From Xanthoparmelia taractica (lineage: Eukaryota > Ascomycota > Lecanoromycetes > Lecanorales > Parmeliaceae): 64,000 bases of DNA. Numbering within the stretch: the stretch's first letter is position 1; every line of letters begins with the position of its first letter. Location of the stretch: assembly GCA_033085395.1 (NCBI GenBank), contig JANQBS010000222.1:1-64000 (forward strand), given 5' to 3'. This document shows, piece after piece, positions 24,529 through 36,818 of this stretch. A program made the position numbers and the translations under genes. The notes under the pieces are model-generated. The model did no database searches, had not been told where the DNA came from, and worked only from the letters and a program-made list of their open reading frames with translations.

Positions 24529-26504
24529 CTATTTACTTGGACCCGGCTCCATCTCTTTGAAGCGGCCATCTGTTTCCCATACGCCTGCTCTTGTGAAGTC
24601 TCCCGTTTCGCTTCCGCTCATGTATCCAAATCTGAAGTACTTTTTCTCCGTCTCATCGTTCCTGTAAAATGTATGCGAAGGGTCTCCTTCGCCATAGTAC
24701 CAGCGATGCCTTTCGACATCGTTCACGAGCACACTGACTCCATCATAAGGATGCGGAGGCCGGCTCCATGAGAAAGTGATGTTGGATGGATGGAGTACCG
24801 GTGCTGTGATTTTCGGCAGGAGCGATCCCAATTGTCCGTCCCCCCGTAGATCCACCGTCGTCTGCATTATCGAATCAAAGCCCCAGCGCGCGACGCCGTT
24901 GACGAATAAGCCCACGAGAATACCCTGATAGAGCAAGCCTGGCCTAGTCTGCGGACGCGTACCTGGCAGCAGCAGGAGGGCTAGTACATAATGATGAATA
25001 CGAAGATTAAGAGGAGGTAGAGCGACGCATAGGAGTAGGAAGGCTACGAAAATGGAGTAGATAGCTAGATAGCGAGGGAAGCGTCCTTCGAGCCGGAGAT
25101 ACCAGACCTGGCCGAGCGCAATGGTGAAGATTAGGAGTACGACTAAGACCAAAGCAAGTTTCGCCCCAGCTTGCGCTTGGAGATCGTGAGGAGTCAAGCG
25201 TTCTATGGGGATGAAATTGAAAGTGTAATTGTTGAGGCTCCCTACCCACGCTCCGCCAAGCCAGAGAATTGTTCTCTCGATGTTGGCTGTCAGGCCTGTT
25301 TGCTGGGGTTTGACTGAAAAGCGATATATGACAAATGCCACGAACGCCGCTGGCAGAAAACGGCCAATAATAATTGATGTAAGCGAGGCGTAATCGGAGT
25401 GGTTCGGCGGATCTGAGACAAGCCCAACATGGAAAAAGAGCATGACAAATATGGAGCAGAAGAAGACAGGCGCGGAGGTCGTGCAGAGGGATAGGATGGT
25501 AGTGAACCCGCAAGTTACGGCAAGGAGCGGCCATCGCAGGTCCCTTACGCACTTGGATGAGAGCCCGGAGACGAATGTGAAGGATTTTGGAAAAGTTGAG
25601 TCAAATCCAATACTCTGAATACCATGCCGTTTTGTGGTTGCGAAATTCCTTTGCTCGCCCGAGAGAAGAGCGACACCACACCCACCATTATCATTGCCGA
25701 CGAGACCCGAATGTATGGCCGCTTGACATATAAACGAGTCACCGCGGTAAGTAGTGTCTGGAATGGTGGAATTTTCCTGGGCTGCTCTTGGTCCACCAAT
25801 TACGTACGATTGGTAGTTGATTTCCTGGTCACCGACAGCATGTGGGTTTAGCACCTTCACAGCCTTACAATTGGCAGGGCATCTGAAAGCAAGGGTAGCA
25901 TTGTCAAAGGGGCGACATCTGTTTCCATTCAAACCACAGCTATTGCCGGGATTCCTACTGCGGTCAGTATCGAGCATTCCTGGATCCGGAGGGCGGCTCA
26001 CCAAAAGCTTGCTCCGCACCATATTGGTTGTGGTTTACCGTAGCCTTCGATATTGCCAGCTTGTGCAGAATGGTTGAGCACTAGAACGAAGGTCAAGAGC
26101 CAGGAGAAATAGAAAAACGCCAGTAGAGCAGCTTTGTGTCTTCGGTTCGGTAGGTAATTGTCAATAAACCTTACCGGAGCTTGCTGTATCCGTGGAAAGA
26201 AGGGCGTGATCTTCTGTATTTGAGGCGGCTCCGGTCCCTTAGACCAGGCTACGACTGTCCGAGCAGCTTGTCGAATACGAACGGGCATCCATCTCCAGTG
26301 AAAAGATTTTGATGACTCGTGCAGCCAGATTGGAAGAGGAAATTGATCATCTCCGGGGACTGATGATCGAGACTGCAAGTGCATGTCTGAACCCCCAGGT
26401 GTAGAGGCTTCAGGCGCATAATCTTGGTCTCCATACTGCCAGGAAGGCTGTTCTTCAAATAGTGCGCCGTTTTCGGCGTCATCGTCATGATTTTCGGGCC
26501 TCAT
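24529..26504 (-). CDS. LCCL-domain multi-pass membrane protein
   Basis: Exons 26504-26002 and 25957-24529, separated by a 44-nt intron, give 643 aa. The order is an acidic disordered N terminus, one membrane segment at about residues 124-147 (ALLAFFYFSWLLTFVLVL), an LCCL domain at about 165-300, and seven or eight further hydrophobic helices ending in a charged tail. LCCL hallmarks are FRCPANC, NYQSYVIGG, YRGDSFICQAAIHSG and GGCGVALLSGE. The Cys and the SxICxAAIHxG core match the family. Joining across the short intron restores the Cys-rich entry to the domain (WCGASFC|RNPGNSCGLNGNRC). Function is unknown. The LCCL fold is thought to bind ligands outside the cell or in the lumen. It is divergent from the aminotransferase gene. 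Confidence 0.9.
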
Positions 26505-26994
26505 GGCGACGTGAGGACATAGGCAAACAGGATCCTGCAGTCGTTAGCTGCGCTCATGATCGCCTAGCAAGGTACCTGCATGCTCGAAGAAGGTGAGCCT
26601 ACCTAGTTAAGTTAAGATGTGAATGTAGCGTATCTTTCGACGAAGCAAAGAATGTGAGGAGACATCGAACTGACAGAGGAGATGAAAGAATGGTCAAGTA
26701 AGCGGACGACTTTATAAACGCTGGACTTGACCGCCAGTCCGCAACCCAGGTAAGGTATAGGTACTTTGTAAGTGAGAAATGCGCCGGAGGGAACCGTATC
26801 TCCGATTGGTCGAATAATACCGGCGTCATTGACTACTTTAGATTGTAGGACTTTCATTACCAAGCACACTGATAGGCATCTTTTTCAATGACCGTGGCAT
26901 GCCGGTGAGTACTTCGACTCCTCGAGGGCTTCAGAATCCAGTACTCTTACATCTACTATCTTTAACTTAGCAATTGTTGCCATTCATTGTCAAT
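26505..26994. promoter_or_regulatory. Divergent promoter region, LCCL gene / aminotransferase
   Basis: The 490 bp between two head-to-head start codons must carry both promoters. No specific operator was recognised. Short minus-strand frames here look non-coding. Confidence 0.45.
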
Positions 26995-28896
26995 ATGGGA
27001 GCATCACCAAATACTGATAGCCGGCCAGAGCCCATTGATCTTAGCCATTTCTACTCAAAGGTCACTACAAATCGGACGACGAGCAATGTCAAGGATTTCT
27101 ACAAATACTTTGGCATCCCCGGGATTGGCAACTTGGCCGGAGGCCTTCCGAACAACAACTACTTCCCTTTCGATACACTTGAAGCTGCAGCAGCTCTACC
27201 ACAGCGATTCACTCCTACGCCCAACAAACCCGTCGATCCTCCCTCAGACCTGCTATCTAAGACCAATCTTTCGGATGGCTTATCCTCATCGCGAGTGGTA
27301 GTTCCAAAGGCGTCAGACAACCAAGATGTGCTCCGCAAAATCGACCTGAAGACCGCGCTCCAGTATGGCACGGCCCAAGGGTACCCTCCGCTCTATAGCT
27401 TCCTCCGCCAGTTCACCATCGAGACTCTTCACCCAAATGTTCCGTATGCCGGAGGTCCTGAGATCATTCTGACTTGCGGTGCGACGGACGGGTTCTGCAA
27501 GGCCATAGAAGCCCTGAGCAATACGTGGAATGAAGATCGAGATTGGGTGGGTTATCGAGAGGGATTACTAGTCGAAGAGTTCTGCTACATGAATGCTATT
27601 CAGGCTGCGAAGCCGCGAGGGCTAAACATCGTTCCTGTTGCGATCGATGACGAGGGCATGGTAGCCCACGGTAAAGGTGGGCTGTTTGACGTCCTAGAAA
27701 GTTGGGACAAGAGTAGGGGAAAGAGGCCGCACATGATCTATACCGTCACGTAAGACCCCATGTACGATGTCTGATCTAGATTCAATTGACCCTGAACCCA
27801 GAATCGGCCAGAATCCAACTTCAGGAACCCTCAGTGTCCAGCGCCGCAAAGACATCTACGCCGTTTGTGTCAAATTCGACGTCATAATCATCGAAGACGA
27901 CCCATACTGGTACCTTCAATATCCTTCAGCTAATGAGTCTTCCCTTGCACGCAGAGGTTGGCCTGCTGCCAACGCTTATTCAGAGCAATCTAATCTAATT
28001 TCCCCAGAATCTCAAAAAACCTCCGGATATCCATTCCTCGATTCACTCGTCCCTAGCTACCTCTCCGTAGACTACCAAGGCCGTGTGGTCCGTCTCGATA
28101 CATTCTCAAAAACTGTAGCTCCCGGTTGTCGCCTTGGTTGGATAACTACCCAACCCAAACTTTGTGAACGTTTACTTCGCATCACTGAAACTTCAACTCA
28201 GCAGCCGTCTGGCTTTGTTCAATCGATGATCGCCGAGCTCATAATGGGCCCTCACGATCCTAAACACGGCCGTAGTGGTGGAAAGAGCAACGGGGGGTGG
28301 CAAGTGGACGGCTGGGTCCGCTGGCTTCAAGGCCTGCGTGGGAATTATGAGCGCAGGATGCGGACTATGTGCTCCGTTCTCGAAGACGGAAAAGAGTTAG
28401 TTAAGTCCGGCCGCCGCAGGAGCATCGATAACGAATGGAGCGTTATTGAAAAGGTCACTCTTTTTGATTTCAAATGGCCGCTCGGAGGCATGTTTGTATG
28501 GTGGGTCCCCCGTATCCTAACGCTTGTAGCGTCTTGCGTCTGATATCGATCAGGATCCACCTCAACTTTCCCTCCCACCCTCTGTGGAATAAAATCACGC
28601 CCGCCAAGCTTGCAAAAGGGTTGTGGGTCCATTTGACCTCGGAGAGATACCTGGTACTGGTTGCACCCGGCTCCATATTCGCTCCGACCGATGAAATCAG
28701 AGACAAGCGAAGTTGGGCCTACTTCAGAATCTGTTTCGCAGCCGTAGACGAGCCTGAAGTCGAGAAGATGAGTAGGCGGCTTGTCAACGGGGTGAAGGAT
28801 TTCTGGGGCAAGAAGTACTTGGAAGATATCGAGGAGATGGGTATCAAAGGGCTTGAGGCAAGCGAGGAATTGGCCAACTTAATAGGTGGATGCTGA
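26995..28896 (+). CDS. Aromatic amino acid aminotransferase, class I/II (ARO8-like)
   Basis: Exons 26995-27749, 27802-28500 and 28554-28896 give 598 aa, the size of fungal Aro8-type enzymes. It is a PLP-dependent enzyme expected to transfer the amino group of Phe/Tyr/Trp or 2-aminoadipate to 2-oxoglutarate. Visible elements are FGIPGIGNLAGGLPNNNYFP near the N terminus, LQYGTAQGYPPL, ILTCGATDGFCKAIE (cofactor phosphate side), IGQNPTSGT, IIIEDDPYWYLQY, and the PLP lysine Lys355 in DTFSKTVAPGCRLGW. The C-terminal domain ends with YFRICFAAV. ATG 26995 was chosen because the frame upstream has no ATG. Substrate choice between aromatic and aminoadipate cannot be resolved. Confidence 0.92.
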
Positions 28897-29081
28897 GTCA
28901 GGTCGTCGAGATGAGGCAGGATGAGATGAATTGGGGCCTGGCAAGGTGGACTTGCTACATATGACATGGGAACGAAACGATGGATGATGAGTGAGATTCC
29001 GAGCAGCTTCGGACTCCGCGGAACACATAGAGTCTATCCGTGCAAATGGTCCGATTCCACATCGAAAGCCACTGCTTTGTT

Positions 29082-30195
29082 TCACGCATCGCGGTCCAAC
29101 CACTTCATCCAAGCGGATGCGTATTCCTCTGATTCCGCCGCATTCGCCTTTCGTTCTCGTCTCCCCTCTTGCTTTGCCAGTAACTCCTTTCTCTCCTTCC
29201 TCCATTCCTCAACTCGTTTCTCATACCCTTCTCTTTTGCCAAACCTGTTCAATGATTCCTCGAGGACATCATCACGCGAAGACTGTGTATTCTTATCATT
29301 CTGCTGTCCAACGAAGTGCGTGTTCCCAGGCAGCCAGTCCTCTACAAATACCCTGTACATTTCCCTCTGTGCAATCCGCTTCCGGTCACTAGCTTTCAGC
29401 TCGCCTCTTACATACCTCTCGTAGCTGAAAAAACGACACCCGCAGACATAACTATACATTGACTCGACGCTCTCAAAAGGGTGCTTGTAAGCGTCCGCAT
29501 CGAGGCCAAGAAACTCCAGCACTGCATCCGGGTCGCACGTCAAGAACAATGAGGCCCTCTTCCTGTCCAAGCTTTCAATTTCCTGGATACGCACATGAAG
29601 ACCAATGTTGTTAAGTGTGAGTCCAAATGGGCGGATAGTCGTTCCAAGCAGGTTCCACTACACAAAGTTCGGAGTCAGCACTGGTTCGTCGAGGCCTGAA
29701 GCGTAGATCGATGGAAAGGCCCTCAAAATGTACGGGCAGGCGTTTGCTTGAGGACTATTCTAATGGCTCAAGGTTTGCTACAAACAGGGAAAGCTAACGC
29801 CATACCAGGTCGCCATGGGACTGATGAAAAAGCTGCCAGTGAAAAGTGTTAGGTGAGGTAAGATGTAGATCGAGTTGGACATGGCTGTTTGGCAGGATGG
29901 GATGCGGGAGAGCAAACGATGTGGTAGGGGATCCAGAGACGGTGGATATTCTCTTGGCTCCCAGAATCTTCGCGAGAGACGCAGCCGAGGTGGATGTGGA
30001 TTTTGGTAGTGAGGCGAGAATGTCAATGTCACCGTACGATACCTTGCTGGGTGCTTCGATCGGCGTTGCGATGTGGGTGAAAATGCTCGAGAGAAGCTGC
30101 AGGTAGTGATCTCGTAGCATGTAGTAGATGTCCGGAGGCATTCGCGGTGTCGATAGTGGCGAAGGGTCATTCGTAGTAAAGGCATGCCCCCCCAT
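29082..30195 (-). CDS. Conserved fungal protein, putative nucleotidyltransferase-like
   Basis: Exons 30195-29806 and 29657-29082 give 321 aa. I do not know a named function. The N-terminal half contains SYGDIDIL with Asp56 and Asp58 and then VQLDLHL with Asp109. This spacing recalls the metal-binding carboxylates of polymerase-beta-type nucleotidyltransferases, and GGHAF at the N terminus could be the helix-capping G-G. Next comes HQSHGDLWNLLGTTIRPFGLTLNNIGL. The C-terminal half (ESVESMYSYVCGCRFFSYERYV, FVEDWLP) ends in a basic, Glu-rich coiled-coil stretch (EEWRKERKELLAKQEGRRERK). The join DL|WNLLG is phase 0 with a GTATGG donor. The nucleotidyltransferase reading is inference. Real coding is well supported. 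Confidence 0.82.
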
Positions 30196-33151
30196 TTCCT
30201 ATTTGTAGGAAATCAACCTTGTTGGATTGTCTGCTGCGTTGCGAAACGAATCTCCAACAAGCTTAATAAGCAAATGTGCAGCGGAGCGTAAGTCTTTTCG
30301 TTGCACTTAGAACCACGGTCAAACGCTTCAATGGGGGTAGGGACTGTAGAGGGTATGTGAATGGCCTAGTCATTGCGTTAATCTTTTTTTCGGCTCCTGT
30401 GCCGCTTGCTGACACTATTCAACGTCCTTTATTTGCTACCGTCTTGGAATCTGAACTCCCCTTCTAGAAGTTGCCTGCAAGACTGTCACGCGTTTTTAAT
30501 CTCCAGTGTTTGCCCCAGCTCTATCTTTGATTATAGAGACCTCAATCATGGCCGACTCAACTCGCGACCTTTCCCTTTCAGGCTTCAGGGGCGAGCTGGA
30601 GTAGAATGCCCGTGTTCTTGCAATCTCTTCCTCTTATAGAATCCTACTCGAAGCCAGGTCACCCCTGCATGAATCTGCGTTGCCACGTCTACCTTATACG
30701 CCAAGGTCCACAAAAGCGGATGCCAAATGACACGATTGGAAGGAAGCTACTGTGGTGCAGTGGTGCTTGCTTTCCCTTAATTATTTCAGCCAGTGCTCGG
30801 TCTTATTCCAGGCTTGCAAAGTCGCGCATTAGAGTTCGATACTAAGTAGTTCCAAGAAACAGAAGGCTAATTCAGGAATGGCATTCTACTTCTAGCGGAC
30901 CAATACTTGAGACAAAAATTTACTTCGTACGTACTGCACACATACTTTCGGGACCACCACTTTCTCATCCTCGGGGAGCAGTTGGACATTTCTGGGTGGC
31001 GAGATAGCATAGAATACTCGGCGTCGAAATGAGATTGAGCGTTCCAGGATGGTGCAGGTTCCGGAAGGGTTCAATGCTTGATACTCTCGTTGACGATACC
31101 TCTCAACAATGTATAACCCTACCGGTTGGGTTTGGCTTGACACTCATCGCAGTGCGGCTGCTTGCAGGACGTGGGGATGCCCTGTAGTTCGGAGGTATCC
31201 GGCGACGAGTAATTCTCCGCTTTGCATACCAATCAGATACTATAGCGAAGCAAATGACATGTTAAGGTTCCGGTCTCAGCCTCAGCCCGATGTCGATCAT
31301 TTGCGATACTTGGTACTTCGTACGTTATCAACCTCTCGAATTCCTGACTCATGTCAAGCGCGCATGTGGAAATGGTCTTCGCCTTTTTACAGGCTTCCAA
31401 TTTCCAGGCGTAGAATTACACGAGGGGCGATTGTACAAGTAGTCCAGAAACTAAGAACCCGTGACTCTGAAGATCCGACGCCTATCCATACAAAAGATTC
31501 GAAACGGAGCAGCGGGGTGAAATCCTAGCAGAGAAAGAGGGGCCTGTCATCGAAAAAGAGCGCGCTCATACAAGCGCAACCGATCTTGATCCAGGACGGT
31601 GAAAAGCGATGTCAATTTCTCCCAGTCAAAGCGAGTCTCCATCCTGTCCGGTTTGCTGAAAGGATCTAGATGTGAATAGTGTATGCGGGGCAAAGATACT
31701 GCAAGCTTGTCAGTGTTTCCCGACTTTCTGGCTGCACGTCTTCAGTTAAGAACGGCGATAGAGATGATAGATAGATACTACACGTACAATGTTCAAATCA
31801 AGTAATGGACGGATAGAACACAGTGAGGCGGAGAAAGTAAATCAGCAAGCCTATTGACGCAAAGTCTGGATACACCCAGAGATGCCATTTCAGGACCGCA
31901 AGAAAAGCCGTTTGTTGGAGCCGTGGATTTTGGTCAGGCAATATGAAATGAGTGCGAGTTATCGGGATCAGCAATAAATAATAATAATTGGATATTTGGA
32001 CAATGATGGAATACTTCGTAGCCAAGGGATCGACAAAAGGCGCCTCAACGGCCCTCTGACACTACGTAGATCTACACAGACTAATGGAAAATCAGTGAAA
32101 TCCATAGTAGTACTGTATGGTACCGTACGTGTACGTAAAATAATATATCGGATCCATCTATCTAGCAACAGTATTATACTATTATTATGATGAATTACAT
32201 TGATCATCTTACGGTAAAGTAGTAGAGTTGACCAAGTCTTCCCCATATCGGTACCGTTTATTACCAGAGCCACAGAACGACAGACGACAGATTCTGCACC
32301 TGTGTGCACATCTTCTCTCCTCGGGTCGGAAAGTCGGAAGTAAGTTACCGTTGGTAATTCCTTGGTACGAGTATAACTACGTAAGCTACTGTGGAGTCTT
32401 CCCGCTGCATGGTTCGATGGTATTTACCTACTTCGTACCTTAGCCATTTAGCCCACCAAAAGCTCGCGAGGAGTTGCAAATCTCATCCAAGCTACATACG
32501 GTATGCAGTAACATCGAGGCAATCTGGAAGTGCAAGCAAGTCATTAGAAAACATCATTGACTCTACCACTCCGAAACTGCTTAGCTTTGATCCCTTCCTT
32601 TGGTACCTTGCACGGAGACTTTCCAACGGCTCAATCCTTCCATTTCTTCTTCTCCCTCTTCTTCTTCTTCTTCTTTCTCCTCATCATCTTCTGCTGCCAC
32701 TAGAGCGTGCTTGCTCTCATCCATTCAGAACATTTCGTCTGTCCCTCGGCTGCAATCTGAGAGCGGCCCTTTTCCCCGGCTCCCGCGTCGACCGTCCTTT
32801 GCGAGTCAAGAAAAAGGAAAGCTGCCTCCATAAGCGGAAATCTTGGTGTAACATCGTCCACAACTTCCGCCCTCCGATATGTCTAGGTGATGCTGTACAA
32901 AAGGCTTCTGGAGCTGTGCTTTGGTCTTTCCATGCGCTAGAGCCACGGCGAGATTCCCAACGATCACGACTTGAACGATTCAGCTCGCACATGATCGACA
33001 TTACGAATCATGAGCCGTTTCCGCACTGTGAAAGATATCCATGCTCCTACAATTTATGCTTGAACCGTCATCGTAGCATTCTGACCATTGTCAAGGGAGA
33101 CACATACCGCCTTACAGACCGCTACCCGCCGTTCTCTTTCCCAATGATCCT
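30196..33151. other. Gene-free stretch upstream of the Zn2Cys6 gene
   Basis: These 3 kb have no supported gene. Several TACTTCGTA-type motifs occur (30922, 31312, 32010, 32430). From about 32640 there is a CTT-rich tract typical of a long fungal 5' UTR. An open frame at 32391-33257 overlaps the start of the Zn2Cys6 gene and looks like leader sequence. Confidence 0.5.
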
Positions 33152-34992
33152 ATGTCACGAACTTATATCGGACCATTTGGTAGAATTCTACCCATCCTCG
33201 ATGGCAACGAGCCTGAGCGGCAGCAACTTCCCGTTGACGAGACGCGGACGAACATGACGACGTACCAGCTTCCTCCACCAGAAAGGCTGCAATTTGGCAG
33301 TGACACCAGCCCTGGTTTTACAGAGCCGGTGCGATACGATGCCACAAGTCAAATAAGAAGACCAGCGGAGACCACTGGTTCCGTCCATAATAAGCAACCC
33401 AGGCAGTCCCTCCATGAGCAACTGCCACCCGTTCGCCAACTCTTTCTGCCGCTGTCCTCGAATACCCAGACATCTCAGTATCCACCGCAGCACAATGCCA
33501 ATCCGTCTCAAAGGCACTCTAACCTGCCCTCCGCTCCCCAACCAATTCACGACCAACCAAACCCGACCCCACAGTATCCCTATCAAGGCAGTTTTCCTCA
33601 GCCCACGTTACCTCCACACATCCAAACCTCGACAAGCACTAATGCCCGGAGAGACGACCTGGGGAACAGCGCTTCGGGTCGGCAGCCTCTATCATCACAT
33701 AACAATTCCCATCATGGGCCAAGTGCAACGTCCTTTCCACACTCCTATCCAGCTTACTCTGAACGACCTTCGCAAGTCATATACTCTGTTGCACAACACA
33801 TTCAACATGCGCCACTACCAAACCCTCCTCAATCCCACCAAAGTCCTCTATTAGATGCTCATCAGCCTCAACAGCGAGTCCCGATGAGTATTCCTATTCC
33901 ATACCATCAAGAACAATCCGGCAACTATGACATGTCTTCGACCACAACATCCGTGCACCAACAATGCCCGCAAGCGGCGGAGAATACTGTCAAACCGATG
34001 GCACGTGTTGTAGGAGACGCAGATGTACCAGGACAAGGTCCCAGCTGGATATACGAGGATGGTACGACTTGTAAGAAAATCATCGATGGGGAGGAGGTCA
34101 ATGCACAGTGGGGTGTCACAAAGGCCGGCAAGCCACGGAAGCGTCTGGCAATTGCATGCACGACTTGCAGGGAGAAGAAGATAAAGTGCGATCCTGCAGA
34201 GCCAAAGTGTGTCCAGTGCGAGAAGTTCGGCAGGGAGTGCAGGTTCACAACAGCGTAAGTCTTGGTCTTATCGAAATCGTTATAAAGGGGTGTTTGGGAA
34301 GCCAACGAGGTCTCAATTGATCATGCCCATCCTCTGATTTTTGCTTATAAAGTTGCTACAGCCGGCTCTGCTGGGGCTTGCCTTTCTTACACCCTATTCA
34401 ATGTACTGATGTTTTTTGTAGATTTCGCAATCAACGTACCAGTCCAGAGACACCTTCTTACCGTTCCCAGGCGTGCACTCCATCAATAAGCATAAAGATC
34501 GAACCGTCAACTCGGCCAAGTCCGCGGTCAGACTCTATACCTAGCAGCACGGCGGATCAGACATTTCTCAAACGACGAAGCTCTTCACCGCAGGTCAGCC
34601 AGATTAAAACACCTGGACGGAACGACACGAAGTTACATGTGGATAAACCGCCCCTCAAAAAGCACCGATCAAGCCTTTCAGGACCATTGTCACCAAAGAG
34701 TGAGCGCAAGAATCTCCCATCAAAGAGTCATGTACAGGAAGCTGGTACCCTCAATACAGCCATGATCCACCAAGATTTCGAGTCAAAATACCCCGTTGAT
34801 CCGATCGCTCCCCTCTTTTCTGCCAAAGCAGAGTTGAAGATAGTTGATGAGCTCAAAGCTCGGAGAGATAGACTCCTGCAGGCCATTGAACAGAAATGCG
34901 AGGTTGATTGCCGGGCAGAAATGCAGCCGTGCTCTATAATGTTGCGACTCGAAATCATGCACGGAGGGTACACTAAATCATGGGTGAAGTGA
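33152..34992 (+). CDS. Zn(II)2Cys6 fungal-type transcription factor
   Basis: Exons 33152-34254 and 34422-34992 give 557 aa. The binuclear cluster is complete: Cys336, 339, 346, 353, 356 and 363, with spacing C-X2-C-X6-C-X6-C-X2-C-X6-C. It is preceded by a conserved run (GPSWIYEDGTTCKKIIDGE, WGVTKAGKPRKRLAIACTTC). The first 330 residues are Gln/Pro/Ser-rich and disordered, as in activation regions. Unlike most of the family, the DNA-binding cluster is central rather than N-terminal, and no fungal_trans middle-homology region follows. After the 167-nt intron come a Ser-rich segment and a helical C terminus (AELKIVDELKARRDRLLQAIEQKCEVD). Target genes are unknown. The C-terminal end after MHGGYTKSWVK is plausible but could continue in a missed exon. 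Confidence 0.88.
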
Positions 34993-35756
34993 TCGTCATC
35001 CTCTACAACTTCTCATTTGATAAGCATACATCCGCCAAAACGGAGCATCTCAATCTCAACACCTACGCCTAGGTGCCAACCCAATACCCAATGGCCCTGG
35101 CAGATCGAACCCTATCAGGACCTGTTTCTCAAAGCCTTTGTCGCCAGTGCCTTCAAGCGCACAAAAGCATTAGATTCAGCGAGGAACCTCCACTGATACG
35201 CCTCCTACGACATCTTCAATATGAGCGCAGGAGCGCTCTATAAAGTCTGCTAAAGGGAAGCTCCCGGGGCCGAGAGGAAGGGGGAGACGACGAGTTCGTG
35301 AAACTAGCTGAAGAATGGTGAATGACCACGCGACTGTAGGATACCTGTTTTGCTTGTACCGTTTCGCGGCCGTCACACGCACGGCGTCTCAGGCCTTCAT
35401 TGGACATGAAAGGGTCCAAATCGTGACAAGGATGAGGGGCGAGGTTTTACCATTTTACGAGCGATTATTTCACTGGCATGGGCATCGTCAGCATGTTTAG
35501 ACCGGTTTGCAACACGCTTCCAGGACTCTATATATCTGTTATGTCGCTATTTTTACCCAAAACTACCCAGTGACGTCTATGACTAGAGATATAGCAAGAC
35601 GAGATCTACCACTCATTGTATCTTGCTGGTTACTCTCGAAGCCTAACATTACAATACAAACGAAAGATACAGGCATTCATTAAAGTATGCAGAGAATTAA
35701 TATGAACATCGGAATCGGATATAGCGCATTGACCAATATTATGTACATGAGTGACG
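34993..35756. other. Intergenic stretch
   Basis: It lies between the 3' ends of the Zn2Cys6 gene and the convergent NDUFS6 gene. The short frames on both strands at 35176-35500 lack motifs. Nothing is called. Confidence 0.5.
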
Positions 35757-36560
35757 TTACCGCTGGCCAAAAGGCTCATCATTGACCCTTTGTGACTCCG
35801 GCACCTCTGCTGGATGTCCTACAGGCTCCAGCGGATAAGTTGTAGATGGTAAACTCTGGAGAAGCTTCCGGTGATGCTCATGTGCCTGCCATTAAGGTCA
35901 GTATTGGGACTGTACTCGCGGACTCCTACAGTACGATCTGCCTGAGGGACTCTTACAAAGGGCAGGCCGCAATAAGTACACCAGCAGATCTGAGGCTTGT
36001 CCACGTTAATGAAAATCTTCGGATGTCCCAGTGGCCCTCCACCTCCGTCACAGGATACTGTCCTTGTCTTTGTCCATCTTACGGGCTGCTTGTGAATGAG
36101 ACTGATGGCGGCTTCTGGTTGCGGCTACACCATTGTCATCAGAGTCAGCCGTCTCCTCCACACCACCCTCTTAGACCGAAAAAGGGTCTCCCAAACTGTT
36201 AGAACGCACCTGATACTCCATTATGGTCTGTTCAAATCGTGGACCACTCATCGCTCTCTTCCTTGGCTGCTGACTCCTGCTCCACACCCCTTCCCTGTTT
36301 GGCGCCTGCATCACCCGCTGTCGTTCGCTGTCCTCTGGCATCTCCTGCAACGGCCGGTCGGAGTCACGTAAGCCCTGGGGCGATATTGGCACGGCGTTCG
36401 AGTCCGAGACATTTTGGACAGGCTTTGGTGGTGAAGGGTCGTTGGTGGGGACGCGGTCTGAGGTCCGGTCACTGGTTGAATATGGGCGCAGAAGCAAGAC
36501 GCCGGGACTTAGCCGGGGAAGTAATGAGGATATCTGGGCGCCCCTAATATGTGCCAACAT
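35757..36560 (-). CDS. NDUFS6: NADH:ubiquinone oxidoreductase zinc-binding subunit (NDUFS6)
   Basis: Exons 36560-36210, 36124-35957 and 35885-35757 give 215 aa. It is a matrix-arm accessory subunit of respiratory complex I. The N-terminal ~30 residues (MLAHIRGAQISSLLPRL) form a mitochondrial presequence. The C-terminal half carries the family zinc site C-H-C-C: Cys142 in SCDGGGGPLGHP, His151, and Cys166/Cys169 in WCTYCGLPF. Joining the last intron yields GLPFAHEHHRKLLQSLPSTTYPLEP, with no gap. All three exon joins are phase 0. Compared with animal NDUFS6 there is a long disordered linker (residues ~25-100), usual in fungi. The start codon lies 258 bp from the head-to-head zinc-knuckle gene. 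An upstream in-frame ATG at 36686 was rejected because it hides the presequence. Confidence 0.95.
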
Positions 36561-36818
36561 GTTGACGGGCGGTATTGGCAGTCCGCGGATCCTAGTCATT
36601 GGGGTGGAGATGAGATGGTTTCCAAGTGTCGAATTCAAGAAACGGCTCGGCTCACCTGCCATTCGAGGCTCCGCATGTTGCTTCATCAGATGCCTAAGGT
36701 ACTTATCAATACAGGGCTTTTAGTACACGAAGATTCTAACTATGTGAATCGTCTACTACATCTTATGAGCTTGCTGGTTACTGATTACTATACACCACCG
36801 CGTAAAGTAGCTGTCACA
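36561..36818. promoter_or_regulatory. Compact bidirectional promoter, NDUFS6 / zinc-knuckle gene
   Basis: Only 258 bp lie between the two divergent start codons, so both transcripts must start in this short interval. No specific factor site was identified. Confidence 0.6.

Noticed and set aside
22783..30195. Secondary-metabolite cluster around the NmrA-like, aminotransferase and LCCL genes
   Set aside because: No PKS, NRPS, terpene synthase, P450 or dedicated transporter is present.
30745..30851. tRNA-like segment: 7-bp AGCTACT/AGTAGTT ends, TGGTGCAGTGG, GTTCGATAC
   Set aside because: The T stem and anticodon arm do not pair and the spacing would need a long intron. Judged chance similarity.
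32391..33257. 288-codon plus frame upstream of the Zn2Cys6 gene
   Set aside because: Its codons run through a CT-rich leader with no motif, and it overlaps the regulator's start in another frame.
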